Shown: positions 26,144 through 35,481, counted from the first letter of the stretch. The stretch is 64,000 nt of DNA from an uncultured Halieaceae bacterium (GCA_938074045.1 CALJGI010000002.1:124001-188000); one strand, 5' to 3'. A program made the numbers and translations. Notes: generated by a model from the letters alone, not told the origin.

Positions 26144-27202
26144 TCAGCTCGCCTGTGCCAGCTGTGCAGAGTGCAATATTTCCTCTGCCAGACGCTCGGC
26201 AATGCTGTGAGTATCCAGAGCCTCGCGATCGCTGCGCTGGAGTATCTGACGCAGATGTTGCCCAATCAAATCGAGCTGAGAAGATAATTCTGAGGCTCGT
26301 GTACCAGTACGCTGGCAGTGCACATCCATGATACCCCCCGCGTTGATAGCAAAATCCGGGCAATAGAGAATGCCCCGATCCCGTAATTCCTGTGCGTGCT
26401 CAGGTCTCTCCAGTTGATTGTTGGCGGCACCTGCGACAATTCCGGCACTGATGCTTGCCAATGATTCATTGTTGATTACCGCACCCATGGCGCATGGCGC
26501 TAATACATCAACAGCCAGGGACAGCACTTCATCCGGGGCAACCCTGGTTATACCCAGTTCAGAGGTAGCGCGATTGACGTGATCTGCATTCACATCCGCA
26601 CCAAAGACCCGGGCGCCCGCCTCTGTGAGATAGCGTGCCAGGTGAAACCCTACATTTCCCAGGCCCTGAATAGCGATCGATTTCCCCCGCAAATTGTCAC
26701 ATCCCAGACGATGCTCCACGGCGACCTGTATCGCCTTTAAGACACCTGCCGCAGTCGAGGGTGAGGGATCACCGCCATGCAGGCTGCCTGCATCCAAACC
26801 ACTGACAAAAGATGTGTGTCTAGACATGGCACGCATATCAGCCACAGTAGTTCCTGAATCTTCAGCGCATACATAGCGGCCACCCAGGCAATCGATAAAC
26901 AAAGCCATGGCTGACAATAATTCATCGGACTTATCACGCATCGGGTCACCAATGATGACGGATTTACCACCACCCAATGGCAATCCTGCCAGGGCAGATT
27001 TGTAGGTCATGCCACGTGATAACCGCAGCACATCACGCAGGGCGGCAGCCTCATCGCAATAGTTGTACATGCGGCAACCACCGACTGCCGGTCCAAGCGC
27101 AGTGCTATGCACAGCAATGATTGCTTTAAGTCCGCTGCTGTCATCTTCGCAAAACTGCACCAACTCATGGTGATCAAACTCAACATGCTGAAACAGGGTC
27201 AT
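26144..27202 (-). CDS. Leucine dehydrogenase (Glu/Leu/Phe/Val dehydrogenase family)
   Basis: A 352-residue amino-acid dehydrogenase of the leucine/phenylalanine/valine branch, which oxidatively deaminates branched-chain amino acids to 2-oxo acids with NAD+. GPAVGGCRMY, MTYKSALAGLPLGGGKSVI (lysines K68 and K80, matching the substrate and catalytic lysines of known leucine dehydrogenases) and the nucleotide-binding GLGNVGFHLARYL are all present. ATG 27202 has AGGAG 8 nt upstream, which decides the start. The gene lies 22 nt after the 2-oxoacid ferredoxin oxidoreductase stop, so the two probably form one operon: amino acid to 2-oxo acid, then 2-oxo acid to acyl-CoA. Exact preference among Leu, Val and Phe is uncertain. 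Confidence 0.9.
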   Translation of the reverse strand: MTLFQHVEFDHHELVQFCEDDSSGLKAIIAVHSTALGPAVGGCRMYNYCDEAAALRDVLRLSRGMTYKSALAGLPLGGGKSVIIGDPMRDKSDELLSAMALFIDCLGGRYVCAEDSGTTVADMRAMSRHTSFVSGLDAGSLHGGDPSPSTAAGVLKAIQVAVEHRLGCDNLRGKSIAIQGLGNVGFHLARYLTEAGARVFGADVNADHVNRATSELGITRVAPDEVLSLAVDVLAPCAMGAVINNESLASISAGIVAGAANNQLERPEHAQELRDRGILYCPDFAINAGGIMDVHCQRTGTRASELSSQLDLIGQHLRQILQRSDREALDTHSIAERLAEEILHSAQLAQAS

Positions 27203-27224
27203 GCTATTTTCTCCTATTAGGTGC

Positions 27225-30200
27225 TCAGGCAGCACGTTCCACTACACGGACGACGTCACCATGCCCATGAAAATCTTCCAGCAATCGCTGCCAGCGCTGA
27301 CGTATTTTTTCCAGGTTATTTAGTTTGACGTGACCAAAACCGCGGATTTCTGTGGCAGCTTCCGCAATTTCTGCGGCGATTGCGATATTGTCAGGTGCCA
27401 ATGTTTCGAGCAGGCCCGAAATCAGTTCACGATATTCATTGATCAGAAAGCGCTCTGTCTTACGCTCAGCGCTATATCCAAACAAATCAAAGCGGGTACC
27501 GCGCAATTGTCTCATTGACGCCAAAACGGGAAACAGATAGCGAATCCAACCCGGCAATTCGCGCTTTTTCGGTATCCCGGTGACTTGGTCACGTCGAGCA
27601 AGTAGCGGTGGTGCAAGGTGGAAACGCAGTCGATAGTTACCGATGAATTGCTTTTGCAAGCGGTGGGAGAAGTCACCGTTGGAGAATAGTCTAGCTACCT
27701 CGTACTCGTCCTTGTAGGCCATGAGTCGAAATAGGTTGTTCGCCACTGCACGAACAAATTTCTCAGACGCAGCAACCTTGCGAGCAACAATTGCCTCCCG
27801 CAGCGATGTCATAAATGCCTCGTATTGTTCAGCGTAGGTGTCATTCTGATAGTCCACCAGTCGTGCACTGCGATCGGCTATAAGTTCATCAAGGGTGTTA
27901 GGTTCACTGCTTATTGCTGTTTGCCGTGGCATTGCTGCCGCCAGTTTTTCGGGGCTGGCCACCGCCGTTCTTCCCCACCGAAAAGCCTGTTGATTAAAGA
28001 CAACAGCCACGCCATTGAGCTCAATCGCCTCGTCGATGGCGGCAGCTGACACCGGAATCAGGCCGGCTTGATACGCGTAACCGAGCAGGAACAGGTTACT
28101 GCCGATGGCATCTCCCATCAGTCGAGTGGCGATGGTGGATGATTCTGTGAAGTAAGCGTTTTCCTTACCGACTTCCTGAATCAGGGTCTCCTGCATGGCA
28201 GTTGTAGGAAAAACTGCGTCGGGGTTACGTACAAACTCAGTGGTCGCCGCTTCCGTGATGTTTACCACTGCACTGGATCGTTTCTGGTCAACTTTTGCCA
28301 GGGCATCCGCGGAGGCAGCCACCGCCAGATCACAGCCAATCAGCAGGTCAGCATCTCCCGCGGGAATACGCACAGTCTGAATATCTTTCTGGGTTCGACC
28401 CACACGTACATGACTGACTACGGCACCAAATTTCTGCGCAAGACCTGTTTGATTCATGGTTGCACAACCCTTGCCCTCAAGGTGTGCCGCCATAGCGATG
28501 AGAGCACTGACGGTTAGTACTCCAGTTCCACCTACGCCGGCTACTACTGTATTCCATGGTCTGTCCAAGCTCGGTAGCTGTGGCTCTGGCAGTGCATCGA
28601 AATCCACGGTTCCCGGATCGACTGTGTCCTTGCGCAACTCGCCTCCCACAATACTGACAAAGCTGGGGCAAAAGCCTTTAACACAGCTAAAGTCGCGGTT
28701 ACATGCACTTTGATCGATCTGACGCTTACGACCCAATTCGGTCTCAAGAGGGAGTACAGACAAACAGTTGGACTCCCGACCACAATCACCGCAGCCCTCA
28801 CAGACATCGGCATTGATGACCACACGGCGCTCTACAGCCTCGCTTTGCCCACGACTGATTTTCCGTCGTTGCTGTGCAGCACAAGGTTGTTGGTAAATGA
28901 GTACAGTAGTGCCGGTGGTCTCCTGTAACTCCCGTTGCACGGATTCCATTTCGTCCCGGTGATGCAGTGTCATGCCGGAAAACTGCGCCAGACTACGGCG
29001 CAATAATTGTGGATCAATACTCACCACAGCAATGCGTTCCACCCCTTCGCCCTTGAGCTGGTAAACCATGCGTTCTACGGACATGTGACCATCCAGTGGT
29101 TGACCACCGGTCATTGCGACAGCCTCGTTGTAGAGAATCTTATAAGTAATGTTTACACCCGAGGCGACCGCCGCTCTGATCGCAAGAATGCCAGAATGAA
29201 AGTAGGTACCGTCTCCCAAATTCTGGAAAACGTGCTTGCGCTCCGTGAATGGAGCCTGACCAATCCAGGTCGCTCCCTCCCCACCCATCTGAGTGAACGT
29301 CTGCGTATTGCGGTCCGGCATCCACGTCGCCATGTAATGACACCCAATACCTCCCAGTGCCATCGACCCTTCAGGGACCCGGGTAGAGGTATTATGCGGG
29401 CAACCGGAACAAAAATGAGGCACACGTTCGGCCAGAGACCTCGGCTGTGCCAGTGCGTTTTCCTTTTGTGTAAGAAACTCCAGTCTTTGGGCAATGCCAT
29501 CACTCTGATAGAAGCGGGCAACACGTGCCGCAATAGCCCGGGCAACCATCGCCGGGGTTAGCTCTCCAAGATTTGGCAGCAGATCCCGGCCGTGCTCATC
29601 AAATTCACCAACCACCCGGGGTCGCTCAGCCACCGGCCAGTTGTAAAGCTGCCCGGTCAGCTGATCCTCCATGATGGAACGCTTCTCCTCCACCACGATG
29701 ATCTCTTCCAGTCCGCGCGCAAACTCATGTGTGGCCACAGGTTCCAGCGGCCAACTCATACCTACCTTGTAAACCCGCAGCCCAATGGCACGGGCCAGCG
29801 CCTCATCAATGCCCAGATCCTCCAGGGCCTGTAATACATCGAGATAGCTTTTCCCGGTCGTCATAATGCCAAGACGCGCTCGTGGGCTATCCACGGTAAT
29901 TCGATTCAGTTCATTCACCCTGGCAAATTCACGAGCCGCATAAATCTTGTACTTGTTGAGTCGACGTTCCTGTTCAAGTGGCGCGTCAGGCCATCGAGCA
30001 TGTAGCCCATCCGCCGGCAACTCGAAATTTTGCGGTAGCACAAACTCATGGAGTCCCTGACTTAAATCGGCGGATACAGCCGAGTCCATGTTTTCAGTAA
30101 TCGCTTTCAGAGCGACCCAGCTACCGCAGTAGCGGGACAACTCCCAGCCGAATATGCCCAGATCCAGAACTTCCTGCACGTTACTCGGATTGAGCACGGG

Positions 30201-30707
30201 AATGGAGGCACCGATAAACATGTGCTCACTCTGATGAGGTAGGGTTGAGGATTTACAGGCGTGATCATCACCGGCCACGGCGAGCACCCCGCCATGCCGG
30301 GCGGTACCAAAGGCATTGGCGTGCTTGATCACATCCATGCTGCGGTCAACACCAGGTCCCTTGCCATACCACATGGCAAAAACACCGTCGTAGCGTGCCC
30401 CCGAAAATAGATTGGTCTGCTGACTACCCCACACAGCGGTGGCGGCGAGGTCTTCGTTGATGCCCGGCTGGAAATGAATATTACGCTCCCGCAGATGCTG
30501 TTGGGCCGCCCACATAGCTTGGTCAACACCTCCCAACGGGGAGCCGCGATATCCCGAAATAAAACCAGCCGTATTCAGGCCACGGTCCCGGTCGCGCTGA
30601 TGCTGGATCAGTGGTAATCGGGCTAATGCTTCGATTCCAGACATGTACGCCCGCGACTTTTCAAGGTTGTACTTATCCTCCAACGACACCGCGCGCAACG
30701 CCATCAT
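27225..30707 (-). CDS. Indolepyruvate-type 2-oxoacid:ferredoxin oxidoreductase, fused alpha-beta(-gamma) chain
   Basis: A 1160-residue fused thiamine-diphosphate enzyme of the indolepyruvate ferredoxin oxidoreductase type. It begins with the pyrimidine-binding half (GFISGYRGSPLGGVD), continues with the ThDP-binding half (HFCSGCPHNTST, GGIGCHYMA, GDGTYFHSG), then a ferredoxin-like cluster (CEGCGDCGRESNC and CVKGFCPSF) and finally the gamma domain (VAGVGGTGVLTVSALIA). It converts 2-oxo acids, typically from aromatic or branched-chain amino acids, to acyl-CoA while reducing ferredoxin. Single-chain versions of this length are known in aerobic proteobacteria. Leucine dehydrogenase follows immediately; the Lrp regulator and transaminase genes are divergent, which supports amino-acid breakdown. 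Confidence 0.92.
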   Translation of the reverse strand: MMALRAVSLEDKYNLEKSRAYMSGIEALARLPLIQHQRDRDRGLNTAGFISGYRGSPLGGVDQAMWAAQQHLRERNIHFQPGINEDLAATAVWGSQQTNLFSGARYDGVFAMWYGKGPGVDRSMDVIKHANAFGTARHGGVLAVAGDDHACKSSTLPHQSEHMFIGASIPVLNPSNVQEVLDLGIFGWELSRYCGSWVALKAITENMDSAVSADLSQGLHEFVLPQNFELPADGLHARWPDAPLEQERRLNKYKIYAAREFARVNELNRITVDSPRARLGIMTTGKSYLDVLQALEDLGIDEALARAIGLRVYKVGMSWPLEPVATHEFARGLEEIIVVEEKRSIMEDQLTGQLYNWPVAERPRVVGEFDEHGRDLLPNLGELTPAMVARAIAARVARFYQSDGIAQRLEFLTQKENALAQPRSLAERVPHFCSGCPHNTSTRVPEGSMALGGIGCHYMATWMPDRNTQTFTQMGGEGATWIGQAPFTERKHVFQNLGDGTYFHSGILAIRAAVASGVNITYKILYNEAVAMTGGQPLDGHMSVERMVYQLKGEGVERIAVVSIDPQLLRRSLAQFSGMTLHHRDEMESVQRELQETTGTTVLIYQQPCAAQQRRKISRGQSEAVERRVVINADVCEGCGDCGRESNCLSVLPLETELGRKRQIDQSACNRDFSCVKGFCPSFVSIVGGELRKDTVDPGTVDFDALPEPQLPSLDRPWNTVVAGVGGTGVLTVSALIAMAAHLEGKGCATMNQTGLAQKFGAVVSHVRVGRTQKDIQTVRIPAGDADLLIGCDLAVAASADALAKVDQKRSSAVVNITEAATTEFVRNPDAVFPTTAMQETLIQEVGKENAYFTESSTIATRLMGDAIGSNLFLLGYAYQAGLIPVSAAAIDEAIELNGVAVVFNQQAFRWGRTAVASPEKLAAAMPRQTAISSEPNTLDELIADRSARLVDYQNDTYAEQYEAFMTSLREAIVARKVAASEKFVRAVANNLFRLMAYKDEYEVARLFSNGDFSHRLQKQFIGNYRLRFHLAPPLLARRDQVTGIPKKRELPGWIRYLFPVLASMRQLRGTRFDLFGYSAERKTERFLINEYRELISGLLETLAPDNIAIAAEIAEAATEIRGFGHVKLNNLEKIRQRWQRLLEDFHGHGDVVRVVERAA

Positions 30708-30843
30708 CCGACTCCTGATTGTTATTTCGGCTGATCGCTATTCTAGTTGGCAATAAGGGAAATTTTTATTCTATCTTTTACATTTTCTGCATAAAATTCG
30801 GTATATTCATGCCACAAATTAGACTTAATAGGTTTTTTAATTC
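30708..30843 (+). promoter_or_regulatory. AT-rich divergent promoter region between the 2-oxoacid oxidoreductase and the Lrp regulator
   Basis: This 136-nt gap is much richer in A+T than the flanking genes and has no open frame. A possible plus-strand promoter for the Lrp gene is TTTACA at 30777-30782 with TATATT at 30802-30807, but the 19-nt spacer is longer than ideal. AT-rich segments such as AAATTTTTATT fit the loose Lrp/AsnC binding preference. Binding by the adjacent regulator is inferred from position only. Confidence 0.4.
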
Positions 30844-31317
30844 ATGAAACTCACCAAACAAGACATTGCCATCCTAGATTTACTGCAGCGTGATGCAGCG
30901 ATGAGTACCGCGGCTATTGCCGAGGAGGTCAATATGTCTCAGTCACCCTGCTGGCGCCGCATCAACAGAATCGAACAGGAGGGTCTGATCCGGAGACGGG
31001 TGGCGCTACTTGACCGTGACCGACTGGGTATGGAGGTCGTGGTGTTTGCCACGGTTAACCTCTCAACTACCGGGCGTCAGGATCTGGAGAACTTTGAACA
31101 ATCGGTTATGATTCATCCAGAAGTGATGGAGTGCTACACGATGACGGGAATATGGGATTACATGCTCAAGATTGTGACCCGTGATATTCGTCACTACGAG
31201 TACTTCATCCGCAATAAGCTGACCACCCTGCCGACTATCCGGGAATTGCACTCACACATGGCTGTCACGGAAATTAAAAACAGCAGCGAGCTTCCGCTGG
31301 AAACGCAATTGATATGA
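30844..31317 (+). CDS. Lrp/AsnC-family transcriptional regulator
   Basis: A 157-residue Lrp-type regulator of normal length. The N-terminal winged helix-turn-helix (KLTKQDIAILDLLQRDAAMS, then SQSPCWRRINRIEQEGLI) is followed by the RAM ligand-binding domain (METYTMTGIWDYMLKI-like stretch CYTMTGIWDYMLKIV). Such proteins bind amino acids and form DNA-wrapping octamers. It overlaps the transaminase gene by 4 nt (ATGA, 31314-31317) and is divergent from the 2-oxoacid oxidoreductase/leucine dehydrogenase operon. An amino-acid-responsive control of both flanking operons is the natural reading, but this is inference. Confidence 0.93.
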   Translation: MKLTKQDIAILDLLQRDAAMSTAAIAEEVNMSQSPCWRRINRIEQEGLIRRRVALLDRDRLGMEVVVFATVNLSTTGRQDLENFEQSVMIHPEVMECYTMTGIWDYMLKIVTRDIRHYEYFIRNKLTTLPTIRELHSHMAVTEIKNSSELPLETQLI

Positions 31318-32474
31318 AGTCCGCCACTCCTCTGTTTGAAAGCAAACTTCCGAAGGTGGCTACTACTATTTTCACAGTCATGTCCCAGCTGGCAGCCGAA
31401 TGTAAGGCGATCAACCTGTCCCAGGGATACCCCGATTTTGACGGCCCATCGGAGTTGCTGGACAGAGTAGCCTGGCACATTGGGCAGGGCCACAATCAGT
31501 ACGCGCCTATGCCAGGACTCCCCGCATTGCGGGATCAGGTTGCCGCTAAATGTGCACGTATCTACGATATTGCAACAGATGCAGAGACAGAAATAACGGT
31601 AGTGCCGGGTGCCACAGAAGCCATCTTCTGCGCCATCATGGCGACGGTAAGTAAAGGCGACGAAGTCATCGTCTTCGATCCATGCTACGACTGCTACGCA
31701 CCCGCGGTGGAGCTTGCCAGAGGACGCACAATTCACGTACCGATGCGGGTTCCCGGTTTCTCTATCGATTGGGATGCGGCGCGGGCCGCGGTCAACGCCA
31801 ACACCAGAATGATTATCATCAACTCCCCACACAACCCGACCGGGAGCACCCTACTGGCAGATGACCTGGCGCAACTGGCGGACCTGGTTAGAGACACCGG
31901 GATTATTATTCTCAGCGATGAAGTCTACGAGCACCTGGTCTTCGACGGGCGCAGCCACCACAGCGTTTTGCAGCACCCGGAGTTGCGTGCACGGGCCTTC
32001 GCAGTTTTTTCTTTCGGCAAGACCTATCACGTAACCGGATGGAAAACCGGCTACTGTATCGCACCCCTGTTGTTGACTAAAGAATTGCGCAAGGTTCACC
32101 AGTTTGTGACCTTCGTCGCCGTTACCCCACTGCAATACGCGCTGGCGGATTTCATGGCAGCCTATCCCGGGTTTCCCGACACCCTGGCCGATTTTTATCA
32201 GGAAAAAAGGGATTTGTTCTGTGCTGGACTCAAGAGCTCACGCTTTTCCTACACACCCAGTGCAGGCACCTATTTCCAGCTGCTGGAATACAGCGCAGTC
32301 AGCGATATGAATGACTACGAACTCGCCCGCAAGCTCACAAAGCAGCACGGCGTCGCAGCGATTCCAATTTCCGTATTCTGCGAAGAACCCGGCGATACCC
32401 AATACCTGCGCCTCTGCTTTGCCAAGCACGGCGACACCTTGCTGGAGGCAACCAGACGACTATGCAAAATTTAA
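31314..32474 (+). CDS. PLP-dependent aminotransferase, YbdL/MtnE-like (methionine or glutamine transaminase)
   Basis: A 386-residue fold-type I aminotransferase. INLSQGYPDFDGP, NSPHNPTGS and SDEVYEHLVFDG are typical, and the PLP-binding lysine is in FSFGKTYHVTGWKTGY (K236). It most resembles the YbdL / methionine-glutamine transaminase group. The gene overlaps the Lrp gene by 4 nt upstream and the omega-amidase gene by 13 nt downstream. A transaminase that uses glutamine as amino donor makes 2-oxoglutaramate, which omega-amidase clears; the neighbour therefore supports a glutamine-transaminase role, for example in 2-oxo-4-methylthiobutyrate salvage or aromatic amino-acid transamination. Confidence 0.9.
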   Translation: MKSATPLFESKLPKVATTIFTVMSQLAAECKAINLSQGYPDFDGPSELLDRVAWHIGQGHNQYAPMPGLPALRDQVAAKCARIYDIATDAETEITVVPGATEAIFCAIMATVSKGDEVIVFDPCYDCYAPAVELARGRTIHVPMRVPGFSIDWDAARAAVNANTRMIIINSPHNPTGSTLLADDLAQLADLVRDTGIIILSDEVYEHLVFDGRSHHSVLQHPELRARAFAVFSFGKTYHVTGWKTGYCIAPLLLTKELRKVHQFVTFVAVTPLQYALADFMAAYPGFPDTLADFYQEKRDLFCAGLKSSRFSYTPSAGTYFQLLEYSAVSDMNDYELARKLTKQHGVAAIPISVFCEEPGDTQYLRLCFAKHGDTLLEATRRLCKI

Positions 32475-33238
32475 ACGTATGCCTGGTACAGGCTGAACTG
32501 GTGTGGGAGGACAGTACTGAGAACTGTCGGGAATTGGGCAATCAATTGGTACAGGTTTCACCAAAGACCGACCTGGTGGTACTGCCTGAAATGTTCAGCA
32601 CTGGCTTCTCAATGAATGTAAAAACCATCGCGGAACCGGTGGATGGACCAGGACAAAAATGGCTGGGCGAGCAGGCGACTGCGTTAAATTCAGCGCTGAC
32701 CGGCAGTCTCTCTGTCAAAGATGGGGAGGCCACCTACAACCGCCTCTTTTTTAATTATCCCGATGGACAGGTAGCTCAGTACGATAAAAAGCATCTGTTT
32801 CGAATGGCGGGCGAGCATCAAAGATACGCCGCCGGTGAAGACCGGCTTATTGTCGAACTGGCGGGCTGGCGAATCTGTCCTCTGGTGTGTTACGACCTGC
32901 GCTTTCCCGTGTGGTGCCGCAACAGGCAAGACTATGATCTGTTAATTTTTGTTGCCAACTGGCCGAAGCGCCGCCGCATGCACTGGCGCCAGTTACTCAT
33001 AGCCAGGGCGATCGAAAATCAGGCCTATGTTATCGGTGTCAACCGGGTGGGCACTGACGGCAACGGCGTGGACTACTCCGGCGACAGCCTGGTTATCTCG
33101 CCTACAGGGGAGCTGCTGGTTGACTGCCGGGATCAAAGCGGCCTCTTCAGCGCAGAACTGGATGCCGAAGCGCTACAAAGCTACCGCGAGAAATTTCCCT
33201 GCCATATGGATGCGGATGAATTTACGTTGCACTCATAG
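32462..33238 (+). CDS. Omega-amidase (YafV/Nit2-type carbon-nitrogen hydrolase)
   Basis: A 258-residue nitrilase-superfamily amidohydrolase. The catalytic triad is visible: E43 in LPEMF, a lysine in YDKKHLF (K109 or K110) and C143 in VCYDLRFP. FSTGFSM and FVANWPKRR are characteristic of the YafV/Nit2 omega-amidase branch, which hydrolyses 2-oxoglutaramate or 2-oxosuccinamate to the 2-oxo diacid and ammonia. It starts 13 nt inside the transaminase gene, so the two are translationally coupled and form the two-step glutamine transaminase/omega-amidase route. The downstream end faces ompA with a strong hairpin between. Confidence 0.92.
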   Translation: MQNLNVCLVQAELVWEDSTENCRELGNQLVQVSPKTDLVVLPEMFSTGFSMNVKTIAEPVDGPGQKWLGEQATALNSALTGSLSVKDGEATYNRLFFNYPDGQVAQYDKKHLFRMAGEHQRYAAGEDRLIVELAGWRICPLVCYDLRFPVWCRNRQDYDLLIFVANWPKRRRMHWRQLLIARAIENQAYVIGVNRVGTDGNGVDYSGDSLVISPTGELLVDCRDQSGLFSAELDAEALQSYREKFPCHMDADEFTLHS

Positions 33239-33322
33239 AGGCAAATATGGCGATACTGAGGATCGAGTCATGATGGTCCGCGTGAACACGCTGACCAATA
33301 AACGGCATTGAGCCAAGTGAAT

Positions 33323-33344
33323 CCGGGGGCGTTTTCGCCCCCGG
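33323..33344. terminator. GC-rich hairpin between convergent omega-amidase and OmpA-like genes
   Basis: CCGGGGGCG (33323-33331) and CGCCCCCGG (33336-33344) form a perfect 9-bp stem with a TTTT loop (AAAA on the other strand). It lies between two convergent genes, where a bidirectional terminator is expected. Neither side is followed by a good U-tract, so Rho-independent termination is only likely, not certain. Confidence 0.5.
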
Positions 33345-33358
33345 GAATCAAGCCGGAC

Positions 33359-34369
33359 TTATTCTTCGTAAACAACCGAGTCAGACGCTACCAGGCGACG
33401 ATTCGCGGTACGTCCTTCTTCCGTATCATTGCTGGCAATCGGCCGGGTTTCGCCATAGCCCTTGGCTGTCAGACGAGCGGCATTGATGCCAAACCGATTG
33501 ACCAGAATATCAACGACTGCCTGGGCGCGACGATTAGAGAGGTCGAGGTTGTACGCCGCCGAACCCACACTGGAGGTATGCGCTTCAATATCCAGATTCT
33601 GTTCTGGGAAGCGATTCATATACGCCGCCAGATCTTCTACCTCAGTCATGTACTGCTCTTCCACAACATCGGAATTATTGGCAAAGATGACCTTGAGCTC
33701 AATTTCCGCTCGCTTGGGTTCCTTGACTTTGCAACCGGTTTCATCAACCTCTGTTCCTGGGGGTGAGTCAGGACAGGCATCCACATTGTCCAGTACACCG
33801 TCATTGTCGCGATCACCGATAACAGGGGCGGGCTGAGGTTCAGGCTCGCGCACAGGCTCTTGCTTGCCGCCAAAGGCGTAACTCAATCCCACCATCCACA
33901 CAGCGTCGGTAATATCATTGTCAAGACTGTTAACTACGCGTAGATCCGTACGCGCGGACCAATTGTGGTTGAAATGATATTTTGCGCCAAATCCGGCATT
34001 AATCAGGGTCTCTACATTGTCAAAACCGCTTCTCTCAAACTCGCTTTCACCGGCTCCTGCCGCCAGATAGGGCGCCCAGTTGCCATACTGACCCAGGTAA
34101 TAAAGACCATCCAAACGCCACTGACTGTAGTCCAGCGCGCCGACCAGAGGGTCATCGGGATCAACACCGCCTTCCATCCCCAACACTTCCAGTGCCCACT
34201 TTTCATTGAGACGATACTCAAGCCCCAGCGCCGGCATCAAGTCCCCTTCGATGTCGCGGTCACCGTTGAGTCCAACTCCGGCAGCGCCGACGGTCACAGA
34301 AACGGGTCCGCTGGCCAGTGCCGGTCCCGCAATCAAAACTAATATTGATGCTAACAATTTGATTCTCAT
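33359..34369 (-). CDS. OmpA-family outer-membrane porin-like protein
   Basis: A 336-residue precursor. A signal peptide (LLASILVLIAGPALA, cleavage before SG) leads to an eight-strand OmpA-like barrel (about residues 20-180), then a proline-rich linker (QEPVREPEPQPAPVIGDRD) with a thrombospondin-3-like calcium repeat (DRDNDGVLDNVDACPDSP), and a C-terminal OmpA peptidoglycan-binding domain (NLDLSNRRAQAVVDILV, GYGETRPIASNDT). It should link the outer membrane to peptidoglycan. The peptidoglycan domain has EAHTSSVGS where many relatives have GHTD. ATG 34369 with AGGAG upstream is clear. It is 20 nt after the DksA-like gene and may be the last gene of that operon, though ompA-type genes often have their own promoter. 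Confidence 0.92.
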   Translation of the reverse strand: MRIKLLASILVLIAGPALASGPVSVTVGAAGVGLNGDRDIEGDLMPALGLEYRLNEKWALEVLGMEGGVDPDDPLVGALDYSQWRLDGLYYLGQYGNWAPYLAAGAGESEFERSGFDNVETLINAGFGAKYHFNHNWSARTDLRVVNSLDNDITDAVWMVGLSYAFGGKQEPVREPEPQPAPVIGDRDNDGVLDNVDACPDSPPGTEVDETGCKVKEPKRAEIELKVIFANNSDVVEEQYMTEVEDLAAYMNRFPEQNLDIEAHTSSVGSAAYNLDLSNRRAQAVVDILVNRFGINAARLTAKGYGETRPIASNDTEEGRTANRRLVASDSVVYEE

Positions 34370-34389
34370 GATCTTTTCTCCTAAAAAGG

Positions 34390-34758
34390 TCAACTTTTCT
34401 CTATTTTCCGGGCGCATTGTACACACAAAGTGGCCTCCGGTCGTGCCGTCAGGCGGCCATATCCGATATCACCATCACAGTCAGAACAATATCCGTACTC
34501 ATCCTGATCTATCGCAAGCAGTGCTCGCTTTATCTTGACAATATGCAGTCGCGCCTGCCGTTCCCCCGCTTCTGACATAGCCTGTTGCTGCATGGCGTCC
34601 ATACGGCTCAGGCGTCCCTGCAGTTGTTGATCAAGTATCACCGGCCCGCTGTCTTGAGCCAATCCTTCCAGATATTGGACCAACTCATCGCGTTCACGTT
34701 CGAGAATGCAACGTAATTGCTCGAGTTCCCAGGCGGTAAGTGGCTCAACCGCTGCCAT
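34390..34758 (-). CDS. DksA/TraR-family zinc-finger protein
   Basis: A 122-residue protein of the DksA/TraR family. The C-terminal zinc finger is complete (C91-x2-C94 in YCSDCD and C112-x2-C115 in LCVQC). An N-terminal helical region, EQLRCILERERDELVQYLEGL, resembles the coiled coil of DksA, although the protein is shorter than E. coli DksA (151), more like the short DksA-like proteins found in many gammaproteobacteria. Members of the family bind the RNA polymerase secondary channel; whether this one does is not shown. ATG 34756-34758 overlaps the hda stop (TAATG), so it is coupled to hda. Confidence 0.85.
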   Translation of the reverse strand: MAAVEPLTAWELEQLRCILERERDELVQYLEGLAQDSGPVILDQQLQGRLSRMDAMQQQAMSEAGERQARLHIVKIKRALLAIDQDEYGYCSDCDGDIGYGRLTARPEATLCVQCARKIEKS

Positions 34759-35462
34759 TACCAACCCATTACCCGTTTTACAAAGGGTTGAGTTAACTGC
34801 CTTTGTGCCTCAAGCGACGCCGTGTCCAAACGCTCGAGCAGGTCAGTCAATGCCTGGGGGCCCCGTGCCGCACGCCTGATAATATAGCGCGCCAGCTCAT
34901 CGTCCAGTGACAGCCCGCGTTCCCTGGCTCGCAGCTGTATCATGGCTTCCAGTCCTTCATCATCCAATGGATGTAGCTTAAACACCAAACCCCAGCCCAG
35001 TCTTGAACGCAAGTCTTCCAGGTTCAGATCCAGCGAACGGGGCGCAGAATCTGCCGCCAACAGAATTTTTGCTCCACTGGCCCGCGATCGATTGAGCCAG
35101 TGGAATAGCGCTTCTTCCCACGCCGAATCCCCAATCAATGCTTCAACATCGTCCAGGCACACAAGATCAATATTTTCCAGTGCTTCCAATACAGAAGCAG
35201 CTTCATAGGATCGAATCTCCAATCCGGGAAAATAGGCAGTTCGTTTGCCTTCGGCATCAGCGCTTTGGCATGCCCCCTGCAAAAGATGACTCTTGCCGAC
35301 ACCGGACACACCGTGCAGATACAAGGTGGGCTCGCTTGTCGCGTCAGCCGCCAGCCATGCTTGCAGATGCGAATATGCCGCCTCGTTATCCCGACTGACA
35401 AAATAGTTTTTCAGATTCACATCGGTATCGAGGCTCAGTCCCAGCGCTATTTGCGAGGGCAT
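34758..35462 (-). CDS. hda: DnaA regulatory inactivator Hda
   Basis: A 234-residue AAA+ protein of the DnaA/Hda family, which with the DNA-loaded sliding clamp stimulates ATP hydrolysis by DnaA and prevents re-initiation. The N-terminal segment MPSQIALGLSL matches the place and pattern of the clamp-binding motif (QLxLxL type). Walker A is GVSGVGKS (51-58) and Walker B CLDDVEAL. There is no DnaA DNA-binding domain, as expected. I chose ATG 35462, which has GGAGAGG 5 nt upstream and leaves the clamp motif near the N-terminus. It lies 19 nt after perM in an operon order known from Pseudomonas and relatives. Confidence 0.93.
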   Translation of the reverse strand: MPSQIALGLSLDTDVNLKNYFVSRDNEAAYSHLQAWLAADATSEPTLYLHGVSGVGKSHLLQGACQSADAEGKRTAYFPGLEIRSYEAASVLEALENIDLVCLDDVEALIGDSAWEEALFHWLNRSRASGAKILLAADSAPRSLDLNLEDLRSRLGWGLVFKLHPLDDEGLEAMIQLRARERGLSLDDELARYIIRRAARGPQALTDLLERLDTASLEAQRQLTQPFVKRVMGW

Positions 35463-35481
35463 CTGCGCCTCTCCACATGAC

